Shown here: in pieces, positions 1 to 8,307 of the stretch
Position numbering within the stretch: the stretch's first letter is position 1
Layout: every line of letters starts with the position of its first letter
From: Dyella_A sp050749815
GTDB taxonomy: Bacteria; Pseudomonadota; Gammaproteobacteria; Xanthomonadales; Rhodanobacteraceae
Assembly (NCBI RefSeq): GCF_050749815.1
Contig: NZ_CP192735.1
Coordinates: 1,364,001-1,428,000 of the forward strand
Reading direction: 5' to 3'
Length of the DNA: 64,000 nucleotides
Translations under genes and position numbers: made by a program
Notes under the pieces: generated by a model
What the model was told of the DNA's origin: nothing
The model's database searches: none
The model's input: only the letters and a program-made list of their open reading frames with translations

Positions 1-1206
1 ACTCGTGCCGCAGCGCCTCGATCGGGTCGAGCCGCGCCGCACGCCGCGCCGGAAAGAAGCCGAACACCACGCCGATAAGCGCCGAGAAAGCGAATGCCAG
101 CAGGTTGATCGGCAGGCCGAACAGGTACGGCACCTGCAGCACACGCGCCAGCACGATCGAGCCTACTGTCGCCAGCAGCACGCCGAGCAGGCCGCCGATG
201 GACGACAGCACCACCGCCTCGATCAGGAACTGTCCCAGCACCTCGCGTTCCAGCGCGCCGACCGCCAAGCGAATGCCGATCTCGCGGGTGCGCTCGGTGA
301 CCGACACCAGCATGATGTTCATGATCCCCACCCCGCCCACCAGCAGGCTCACCGCCGCCACCGCGCCGAGCAGCAGGGTGAGCACGCGGGTGGTGCTGGA
401 GAGCATGTCGGCGATCTCGCGCGTATCGAGCACGTTGAAGTCGTCTTCCTGGCCCAGCGCGATGTGTCGGCGCTCGCGCAGCAGCGCCTCGATGCGCTGC
501 TTGGCCTGCGCGGTGGAGGCGCCCTGGCGCACCGACACCAGCAGCATGCCCACGTCCTGGTTGCCGGCGAGGCGGCGCTGCACGGTGCGCAGCGGCATCA
601 CGATCACGTCGTCCTGGTCGCGCCCCATCGACGACTGCCCCTTCGCCGCCAGCAGGCCGATCACCTCGCAGGCGAACTGCTTGACGCGGATCGCACTGCC
701 TACAGGATTCTCGCTGCCGAACAGCTTGCTGCGGGTGGTTTCGCCCAGCACGCAAACCGCTTTGCCGGCCTGCAGCTCGCCATCGAGGAACACGCGTCCG
801 CCGGCGAGCTTCCAGCTGCCGGCACTGAAGTACGCATTGGTAGTACCCACCACGCTGGTCGACCAGTTGCTGGCCAGGTGCACCACCGTCACCGTGCGCG
901 ACACCACCGGCGCCACGCTGCTGAGTTCGCCTACCTGGCTCTCGATGGCGCTGGCGTCGGCCAGCCGGAACGGCGCCGCGCCCGCGGTATCGCGACTGGG
1001 CCCCAGCCGCTGACCCGGACGCACCATCAGCAGGTTGCTGCCGAGGCTGGAAATCTGCGCGGACACCGCGGCGGTGGCGCCGTTGCCCAGCGTCACCATG
1101 GTGATCACCGCAGCCACGCCGATCAGGATGCCGAGCACGGTGAGGAAGCTCCGCGTGAGATTGCGGCGGATCTCCTTCAGCGCCAGCAGCAGCGTGTTCC
1201 AGAGCA

Positions 1207-1207
<1 letters not shown>
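1..1207 (-). CDS. MacB-like ABC transporter permease (3' end at window edge)
   Basis: Inner-membrane permease of a MacAB-type (FtsX/MacB) ABC export system. The reading frame begins MLWNTLLLALKEIRRNLTRS at an ATG that overlaps the upstream ATPase stop as ATGA (1205-1209). It continues without interruption to base 2, ending in ..IEALRHE, where MacB permeases normally stop, so about 402 residues are present and only the stop codon is likely missing. The layout is typical: one N-terminal membrane helix (GILIGVAAVITMVTLGNGA), a large periplasmic MacB_PCD domain, then three C-terminal helices of the FtsX domain (LLLGAVAAVSLLVGGVGIMN and following) with the conserved TERTREIGIRLAVGA loop. The ATPase is on a separate polypeptide, as in many MacB-related systems. 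The substrate (macrolide, peptide or lipopeptide) cannot be told from sequence. Confidence 0.9.
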
Positions 1208-1922
<715 letters not shown>

Positions 1923-1926
<4 letters not shown>

Positions 1927-3242
1927 GGCGCACCGCCGAGGCTCTCGGTGATCACCCGCGTGCCCGGCTGCAGCGCGTCGCTGGCCACTTCGCTGAGCTG
2001 GCCATTGCTGGCACCGAGCGTCACCGGCACCGCCACCGGTTGCCCGTCGCGCAGCACCCACACCTGCCGCGCCTTGCCGTTGCCACCGGCGGCGGGGCGG
2101 CTGGCGCCGTGCGGCGGCCGCGGCATCAGCTTGCTCACCAGCCCGCCGGACGATGGCGCAGCGTTGGCCGAGGCGGGGGTGAAGCGCAACGCCGCGCTCG
2201 GCACCAGCAGCACCTGCTTGTGCTCGCTCACCACGATGGCTGCGGTGGCGGTCATACCCGGGCGCAGGCTGAGGTCATCGTTGTTCACCGTGAGCACGGT
2301 GAGGTAGGACACCACGCCGTCCTTGGTCTGTGAGCCGAAGCCCACCCGCCGCACCTGCGCCGGATACTCGCGTCCGGGATACGCATCGACGGTGAAGGTG
2401 GCGCGCTGGCCGTTGCGCACCTGGCCCACATCGGCCTCGTCCACGTCCACCTGCAGCTCCATCTTGGACAGGTCTTCGGCCAGCGTGAACAGCACCGGCG
2501 CCTGCAGCGAGGCGGCCACGGTCTGGCCCGGTTCGATCGAACGCGTCAACACCACGCCGTCGATCGGCGAGCGGATCGAAGCCTTGGCGAGGTTGGTCTC
2601 ACCGGTGCTCAGCGCCGCCTGCGCTTGCGTCACCGCGGCCTGGGCGCTGGCCTGTGCGGCCAGCGCGCGCTGCAGCGCGGCCTGGGCGGTGTCGATATCC
2701 ACCTGCGCCGGTACCGTGCCACCACTGCTGGCGAACATGCGGGTGAGCCGGCTCACCTGCAGTCGCGTCTCGGTGATCGTCGCCGCAGCCTGCGCAACCT
2801 GGGCGCGGGCCGCGGCCAGCGCACCCCGTGCGCTGGCGATCTGGTCCTTGAGGCGCGACACGTCCAGCTGCGCCAGCACCTGGCCGCGCTTCACCGTGTC
2901 GTTCACGTCCACCCGCACCGCTTCCATGATGCCGGACAGCTCGCTGCCCACATCCACCTGGTTGGTCGGCTGCAGGTTGCCGGTGGCCGCCACCGTCACC
3001 ACCAGGTCGCCGCGGGTGACTTCGGCCGTCTGGTAGCGCGGCTGCGCGGCGGCACTGCTCCGGCGGAGCAGCACGTAGCCCACCCAAGCAAGCGCCAGTG
3101 TGCCTGCCAGTAGCAGCAACCAGCGTGCGAGCCGAGGCCAGCGTCCACCTTTGCCTGCGCTACCGGCGCCCAGCACCGCCGCCATCGAGGCCTCTTCCGC
3201 CGCCGGCGCGGCCATAGCACGTCTACCCGAGGGCGTCAGCAT
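1923..3242 (-). CDS. MacA-like periplasmic adaptor (HlyD/RND-type membrane fusion protein)
   Basis: Periplasmic adaptor that would link the MacB-like permease to an outer-membrane channel. It has a cytoplasmic/anchor helix near residues 36-62 (RWLLLLAGTLALAWVGYVLL), a lipoyl/barrel-sandwich half motif (VAATGNLQPTNQVDVGSELSG), an alanine/glutamine-rich coiled-coil hairpin, the second lipoyl half (IRSPIDGVVLTRSIEPGQTV) and a beta-barrel domain. The ATG at 3242 is chosen because GGGGTGG lies just upstream. A GTG at 3251 and ATGs at 3215 and 3185 are alternatives. It is the first gene of the operon, with a GTGA overlap to the ATPase. No outer-membrane factor gene is in the window, so TolC would be supplied from elsewhere. 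Confidence 0.9.
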
Positions 3243-3441
3243 GACCGCCACCCCGCCGACACTTGCGCTTCGAAACCCTCATCACCGGCCCTGCTCGTGC
3301 ATGGCCCCTGGCCATCAGCTTTCAGCCTAGGCCGGGCAGTCAATCCGGGCCTTGATGTCTATCAAGGCGGTGGGCGACACCGCACGATGTACCCCGGGTC
3401 ACTCGAACCCTGTCAGGATAGCCATGTCCGATTTTGTCTGT

Positions 3442-3471
3442 TTGCTGTCGCAGGCTGGCGCTCGGTATCGT
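3442..3471 (+). promoter_or_regulatory. possible sigma-70 promoter for the isochorismatase operon
   Basis: TTGCTG (3442-3447) and TATCGT (3466-3471) are separated by 18 bases, 45 bases before the start codon. It is a moderate match to the -35/-10 consensus in a 274-base intergenic gap. No operator is obvious. This is inference from pattern only. Confidence 0.25.
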
Positions 3472-3516
3472 TGGGAACTCCTGAAAATGGCGACTCCAAC
3501 CCCACCGGAGCGTTCC

Positions 3517-4083
3517 ATGAAAACATGTCTGCTAGTGATCGATGCGCAGGAATCCTTCCGCCACCGCGCGTACTTCCGTGAGGATCGCTTCGCGGCCTAC
3601 CTGGCGGCCCAGAACGCGTTGATCGAGCAGTGCGTCGCCGCCGGTGTGCCGGTGGTGCGCATCCTGCACCAGGACGGTCCGAACAGCGCCGACAATCCCT
3701 TCTCCGCCCGCTCCGGCCACGTCCGCCCCATCGCTGGCCTGGTCGAGTTCGACGCCGCCGCGCAGTTCGTGAAGACCCGCCACAGCGCCCTGGTGGGCAC
3801 CGGACTGGACGTCTGGCTGGTGCAGCACGGCATCCGCCGGTTGATCGTCAGCGGCATCCGCACCGAGCAGTGCTGCGAGACCACCACGCGCAACGCTTCG
3901 GACCTCGGCTGGGAGGTGGACTACGTGACCGCCGCCACGCTCACCTTCGACATGACCACGCCGGATGGCGGCGTGCTGCGCGCCGACGACATCGTGCAGC
4001 GCACCGAGACGGTGCTGCGCGACCGCTTCGCCACTCTGTGCACGGTGGACGAGGCCGTCCGGCGAGCCAGGTCGCAGCCGTGA
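3517..4083 (+). CDS. isochorismatase-family cysteine hydrolase
   Basis: Cytoplasmic hydrolase of the isochorismatase/nicotinamidase superfamily, 188 residues. The catalytic triad is visible: Asp in LLVIDAQESF (about residue 9), Lys in QFVKTRHSAL (about 86) and Cys in IRTEQCCETT, with the preceding SGIRTEQ matching the family's SG..T..C signature. The ATG at 3517 has GGAG seven bases upstream. An upstream in-frame extension back to 3352 lacks such support. The stop codon overlaps the start of the next gene, a GlxA-type regulator with its own DJ-1/PfpI domain, so the two are co-transcribed. The substrate is unknown. The pairing suggests a small catabolic or detoxification unit under local control. 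Confidence 0.85.
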   Translation: MKTCLLVIDAQESFRHRAYFREDRFAAYLAAQNALIEQCVAAGVPVVRILHQDGPNSADNPFSARSGHVRPIAGLVEFDAAAQFVKTRHSALVGTGLDVWLVQHGIRRLIVSGIRTEQCCETTTRNASDLGWEVDYVTAATLTFDMTTPDGGVLRADDIVQRTETVLRDRFATLCTVDEAVRRARSQP

Positions 4084-5102
4084 AAATGCCGGTGCGCGTG
4101 CTGTTCGCCCTGTTGCCGGACAGCCTGGCGCTGGACTGGGCCGGCCCGGCGGAAGCACTGCGCATCGCCAACGGCGTGCTGGCCGAACAGGGCCAGCCGC
4201 CGGCTTTCGCGGTGGAGTTCGTCGGCCCCGATCCCGAGCCGATGACCTCGGTCGGCATCCGGCTGCGGGACATCGCGCCGCTGCCGGTGCTACGTGAGGA
4301 CGACCTGCGCTCCACCTGGATCGTGCTGCTCGGGCAAGCGGGCAGCGCGTTCAACGTGCGCCGCCCGACCACACGTCGCCTGCTCGACTGGCTGCGCCCA
4401 CTGCAGCTGCAGGAAGGCCGGCGCGAACTGGTCTGCGTGTGCGCGGGCAGCCTGCTCGCCGCGCATGCGGGGCTGCTCGACGGCCGCGACGCGACCACCC
4501 ACCACCAGCATCTGGACGAACTGCGCGCGGCAGCACCGCATTGCCGCGTGGTGGCCAATCGCGTGTTCGTCGCCGCGGACGCGGTGTGGAGCAGCGCCGG
4601 CGTCACCACCGGCATCGACCTGATCCTGCACCGCATCGCCGACGTCTGCGGCCCGCTGGTCGCCGCACGCGTGGCCGAGACGATGGTAGTGGCACTGCGC
4701 CGCGGCCCGGCCGACCCGGAACTGTCGCCGTTCCTCGCCCATCGCGGCCACCTGCACCTGCCGTTGCACCGTCTGCAGGACGCCATCTGCCAGCAACCGC
4801 AGGCCGACTGGACGGTGGAGGCGATGGCGCGCGTCTCCTGCGTCTCGCCCCGACATCTCGCGCGGCTGTTCGCATTGCACGCCGGCACCTCGCCGCTGCA
4901 TTACCTGCAACGCATCCGCCTGACCACCGCCGAAGCGGCCCTGCGCGCCGGCGCCCGCGTCGGCCAGGCGGCGGAACTGGCCGGCTTCAGTTCGGACGTG
5001 CAGTTGCGCCGAGCGTGGAGCCGGCTGGGCAGCGCCGGGGACACACCGTCCCGCGCGCGCCGTCCACGCGGTGAAACACCGCCCGGGTCCTCCGCCGGAT
5101 GA
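4080..5102 (+). CDS. GlxA-family transcriptional regulator (DJ-1/PfpI domain + AraC HTH)
   Basis: Cytoplasmic transcription regulator of about 340 residues. Residues 1-190 form a DJ-1/PfpI-like class I amidotransferase fold (VLFALLPDSLALDWAGPAEAL and the nucleophile-elbow region ELVCVCAGSLLAAHAG). Residues 230-320 form the double helix-turn-helix AraC domain (WTVEAMARVSCVSPRHLARL; AAELAGFSSDVQLRRAW). The GTG at 4080 overlaps the isochorismatase stop (GTGA). An ATG two codons later (4086) is equally possible. Family members usually activate neighbouring catabolic genes (GlxA, GbdR, ArgR-type). Translational coupling to the hydrolase suggests it responds to a substrate or product of that enzyme, but this is inference. 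Confidence 0.87.
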   Translation: MKMPVRVLFALLPDSLALDWAGPAEALRIANGVLAEQGQPPAFAVEFVGPDPEPMTSVGIRLRDIAPLPVLREDDLRSTWIVLLGQAGSAFNVRRPTTRRLLDWLRPLQLQEGRRELVCVCAGSLLAAHAGLLDGRDATTHHQHLDELRAAAPHCRVVANRVFVAADAVWSSAGVTTGIDLILHRIADVCGPLVAARVAETMVVALRRGPADPELSPFLAHRGHLHLPLHRLQDAICQQPQADWTVEAMARVSCVSPRHLARLFALHAGTSPLHYLQRIRLTTAEAALRAGARVGQAAELAGFSSDVQLRRAWSRLGSAGDTPSRARRPRGETPPGSSAG

Positions 5103-5157
5103 TGGCGGCCATCGTGGATGCGCCCTATCCCATCGCGCTGCCAGCAGACCGCGAGAT

Positions 5158-5760
5158 CTATCCACCTTCCGCAAAGCGTTGCTCACTCCACGGATCGCCG
5201 CGCAGGTGGTAGCCGCGCAGTTCCCAGAAGCCGGCTTCTTCGCGCGCGGTGAATTGCAGGCCGGTGAGCCATTTGGCGGATTTCCAGAAGTACAGATGTG
5301 GCACCAGCAGCCGGGCCGGGCCGCCGTGGGCGGGGGCGAGCGGCTGGCCGTCGTAGTGGGTGGCGATCATGGCGCGGCCGTCGAGCAGGTCGGCTGCGAT
5401 GAGGTTGGTGGAGTAGCCGTCGGCACTGTGGGCTAGCAGGAAGCCGGTGGGCGGGGCGAGGCCGGCGTCGGTGAGCAGGTCATCCAGCATCACGCCTTCC
5501 CAGGCCGTGTCGAGTTTGGACCAGCGGGTGACGCAGTGGATGTCGCGCACGATGCGCTGCCGCGGCAGCGCGCTGAAGGCCGTCCAATCCCAGCGCTTGA
5601 GCGGGCGCACGCCGTGCTTGAGGGTGAGCGACCAGTCGGCGATGTCCAGCGCGGGCGTGGCGTCCATCGACATCACCGGGAACTTGGCGGTGAGCACCTG
5701 TCGTGGCGGCAGGCGCGGATGGCCGTCGGGGGGCGGATGTTCAGCATCGGAAGTGGACAT
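5158..5760 (-). CDS. sulfite oxidase-like molybdopterin-binding oxidoreductase
   Basis: Protein of 200 residues with an oxidoreductase molybdopterin-binding domain of the SUOX/YedY/YuiH type. The conserved cysteine that ligates molybdenum in this fold is in IVRDIHCVTRWSK. Later family blocks are FLLAHSADGYSTN, LAPAHGGPARLLVPHLYFWKSAKW and GYHLRGDPW at the C terminus. There is no Tat or Sec signal, so the protein is probably cytoplasmic like YuiH proteins, unlike the exported MsrP (YedY). The start at 5760 (MSTSDAEH..) is preferred to an upstream ATG at 5823 because the extra residues look non-conserved. No membrane heme partner lies next to it. The substrate is unknown. Confidence 0.85.
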   Translation of the reverse strand: MSTSDAEHPPPDGHPRLPPRQVLTAKFPVMSMDATPALDIADWSLTLKHGVRPLKRWDWTAFSALPRQRIVRDIHCVTRWSKLDTAWEGVMLDDLLTDAGLAPPTGFLLAHSADGYSTNLIAADLLDGRAMIATHYDGQPLAPAHGGPARLLVPHLYFWKSAKWLTGLQFTAREEAGFWELRGYHLRGDPWSEQRFAEGG

Positions 5761-5922
5761 GGCGGGCCCTTGGCGGTGCGGCGTCGGCGAACTTAGCACC
5801 GTAAGCAAATCGCCGCCGCACACGCGGCCCTGAACGCCCTACGTCACGACGACGCGGCTTTCACCGCGCGCTGATCAATGCGGGCCAAGACTCGCCACTC
5901 CCTCCCACTGGAAATGCCTGCG

Positions 5923-6354
5923 ATGAAAACGATCGCCCTCACGCTCGCGCTGGCCCTGGGCAGCAGCGGCGCCGCGCTGGCGCAGTCCGACAACCACCGC
6001 GCCCTCACTGAGGCGCAGGTGCGCGCCCACCTGCAGGATCAGGGCTACAGCCACATCGACGACCTGAAGTTCAAGCACGGCATGTGGCGCGCCGATGCCC
6101 GCAGCGGCAACGGCGAACACTTGGACCTGCGCATCGACCCGGTCAGCGGCAAGGCCTACGCGGACGAACAGAAGGTGTCGCGCCTGGGCAAGGACGACGT
6201 GCGCGCCTCGCTCGCCAGTGCCGGCTATACCGACGTGCACGACGTGGAGTTCGACGACGGCGTGTGGCAGGCCAAGGCCGAGAACAGCGCCGGCAAGGAC
6301 GTGAAGCTCACCATCGACCCGGATACCGGCAAGGTGATCGGAACGGACGACTGA
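5923..6354 (+). CDS. exported PepSY-domain protein
   Basis: Small periplasmic protein of 143 residues. It has a Sec signal peptide (MKTIALTLALALGSSGAALA, cleavage after ALA). Two PepSY-like repeats follow, each with the pattern ..L/V-x-Gly-Tyr-x-[DH]-[IV]..[FWY]..G.W.A.A... ending in a ID/P-[VD]-[ST]-GK turn (RIDPVSGKAY and TIDPDTGKVI). PepSY domains are thought to be inhibitory or metal/protease-modulating modules, and the target here is unknown. The TGA overlaps the ATG of the FNT channel gene by one base (TGATG), so the two are translationally coupled. The ATG at 5923 is chosen because it starts the signal peptide. Confidence 0.85.
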   Translation: MKTIALTLALALGSSGAALAQSDNHRALTEAQVRAHLQDQGYSHIDDLKFKHGMWRADARSGNGEHLDLRIDPVSGKAYADEQKVSRLGKDDVRASLASAGYTDVHDVEFDDGVWQAKAENSAGKDVKLTIDPDTGKVIGTDD

Positions 6355-7241
6355 TGCCCACGTCCAAGGAGCAGCCCACCGAGGAGCCGACCAAGCAGGA
6401 GGAAGGTGACGGCTTCGCCTTGTCTCGCGAGGAGCGCGGCGACGTGCACCACCTGCGCCCGCCGCGCCCGGTGGTGCTGCACGAGACGATCCGCCGCGAA
6501 GGCGAGCAGGAACTGGCGCGCAACGTGTCGGCGCTGGGCTGGTCGTCCTTGGCGGCGGGCATGACGATGGGCTTCTCGATGTTGGCGCGCGCCCTGCTCC
6601 ACCGCCACACGGAAGGCTTGCCGGGTGCGTTCCTGATCGAGAGCCTAGGTTACCCGTTCGGGTTTCTGGTGGTGATCCTGGCGCGCCAGCAATTGTTCAC
6701 TGAGAACACGATGACGGCGGTGCTGCCGCTGATGACCGATCCGGGCTGGGGCAAGCTCGGCTGTCTGCTGCGGCTGTGGGGAGTGGTGCTGGCCGGCAAC
6801 TTGGTCGGCGGCGCGCTGTTCGCCTGGGGCGTGTTGAACATGCAGATACTCGGCGCTCCCACCCAGGACGCCTTGCATGCCGCAGGCAAGGCGCTGATGC
6901 AGAACACGCCGTGGCAGATGTTCACCAAGGGCATTGCCGCGGGTTGGCTGATCGCCACCATGGTGTGGCTGCTGCCGGCAGCCGAGCGCGGCAAGATCGC
7001 GGTGATCGTGATCATCACGTACGTCATCGCACTGGGCGACTTCACCCACATCATCGTGGGCTCGGTGGAAGCGCTCTACCTGGTGTTCGACGGTGCGGCG
7101 AGCTGGACCGACTACGTGATGCGCTTCGCCCTGCCGACGCTCGCCGGCAACATCGTGGGCGGCAGCCTGATCTTTGCGCTGATCAGCCACGCGCAGGTGC
7201 GCAGCGACGACGAAAACGAGGACGAGAAGGCGCATCGTTGA
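6354..7241 (+). CDS. formate/nitrite transporter family (FNT, YfdC-like) channel
   Basis: Inner-membrane channel of the formate-nitrite transporter family, 295 residues. A hydrophilic N-terminal tail of about 60 charged residues precedes six membrane segments. Conserved blocks are WSSLAAGMTMGFSML, SLGYPFGFLVVILARQQLFTENT (the family's LFTxN region in the YfdC-type LFTEN form), LAGNLVGGALFAW, and the second-half GDFTHIIVGSVEALY and AGNIVGGSLIFALISHAQV. The long acidic N-tail and LFTEN motif indicate the YfdC-like branch, whose substrate is not established, rather than FocA or NirC. It is translationally coupled to the upstream PepSY protein. No formate or nitrite enzyme gene is adjacent. Confidence 0.88.
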   Translation: MPTSKEQPTEEPTKQEEGDGFALSREERGDVHHLRPPRPVVLHETIRREGEQELARNVSALGWSSLAAGMTMGFSMLARALLHRHTEGLPGAFLIESLGYPFGFLVVILARQQLFTENTMTAVLPLMTDPGWGKLGCLLRLWGVVLAGNLVGGALFAWGVLNMQILGAPTQDALHAAGKALMQNTPWQMFTKGIAAGWLIATMVWLLPAAERGKIAVIVIITYVIALGDFTHIIVGSVEALYLVFDGAASWTDYVMRFALPTLAGNIVGGSLIFALISHAQVRSDDENEDEKAHR

Positions 7242-7362
7242 ACCGGCGGCTGGCGCCGGGCGGATCTCCCGAAGCGCGACATGGTTCGGGGGCGCCCACC
7301 CGCTTGAACGTTTCCGCCGCCTCAGTCGCCCATCCTTGCATCGCGCACGAGCACGTGAATCC

Positions 7363-8172
7363 TCACGGCGGGGTCGGGCTATGCGACTCCACCACCATGT
7401 CGAGCACGTACACGTCGCCGGCCTGGGTGCCGCTGGCGTAGCGCTTGACGCGCAACACGTTGCGCACGCCTGGCGCATGCGTGTACCCCCCGATGGTCTG
7501 CACCAGCGCGTGCCACGGGCCAGGCTCGCCGGCTTTCAGGCCGTGACGATCGTAGTGGCGTTCGCGCACATTGAGACAGGTCGCACCGCGGGACACCGGG
7601 GTAGTGCAGGGAACCTCCTGCGGCGCCACCTCGAGGAACACCGTGGCACCGGGACCGCCGTACCGGGTTTCCGCCGTGGGCTGGCCGGTGAACAGCAGCA
7701 CGTCTCCGCTGGCGGTGACCAGCTTCAGCTGCGGCATGGCGCCCTCGCGGTCGAGGCTGATGGCGGGCTTGCCGCTGAGCCGCCGCACCACGGCCTGATC
7801 CAGCGCATCCAGCTCCGGCTGCACGCAGGCCATCATGGTCGACAGCATGGGACCGAGCAGCAGGCGACCTTGCTCAATGCGATACGGAGCCGCCTTGGCG
7901 TTGCACAGCTGGCTGATCGACAGGCGGCCATCGGCGAAGTCGAGCCGCACTGGGCGATCGGGGCGCACAAACAGAGCGGCGATACGCGCACCCTGCGCAT
8001 CGCTAGCGGACTGCAGCGTCCAGTGATAACCGGCCAAGGTGGAAGCATCGACCGCCTCGACCGGCGCGACGACGGGAGCACCGCGCACCTCGCCGCCCGC
8101 CGCGGCCGATGACATCGAACAGGCGCCCTGCCCCAGGCACAACAGCACCATCAACACACGACCGATCGACAT
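7363..8172 (-). CDS. META and DUF4377 domain lipoprotein
   Basis: Predicted outer-membrane or periplasmic lipoprotein of 269 residues. The signal peptide ends in a lipobox (LGQGAC, lipidated Cys about residue 18). Residues 45-150 form an HslJ-like META domain (..YHWTLQSASDAQG.. / LDFADGRLSISQLCNAKAA.. / LLLGPMLSTMMAC). Residues 175-265 match DUF4377 (VFLEVAPQEVPC..TCLNVRERHYD..PWHALVQTIGGYTHAPGVRNVLRVKRY). HslJ-type META proteins are linked to novobiocin and heat-shock stress, and the DUF4377 function is unknown. The gene is monocistronic and in the same direction as the lipase-like lipoprotein gene upstream of it, separated by 135 bases that hold no other recognisable element. Confidence 0.83.
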   Translation of the reverse strand: MSIGRVLMVLLCLGQGACSMSSAAAGGEVRGAPVVAPVEAVDASTLAGYHWTLQSASDAQGARIAALFVRPDRPVRLDFADGRLSISQLCNAKAAPYRIEQGRLLLGPMLSTMMACVQPELDALDQAVVRRLSGKPAISLDREGAMPQLKLVTASGDVLLFTGQPTAETRYGGPGATVFLEVAPQEVPCTTPVSRGATCLNVRERHYDRHGLKAGEPGPWHALVQTIGGYTHAPGVRNVLRVKRYASGTQAGDVYVLDMVVESHSPTPP

Positions 8173-8307
8173 GCGGACTCTCCTTGTGATGTCGCGCGAC
8201 CCACGCGCAGACGGTGGCCGGACTTAGCGCCGGCCATGCACGGAAATCGTTAGGACAACCAGCGGGCTCGTGCTTCCGCTGGCCCCGCGCCGCGTGCTTC
8301 GCCGCCT

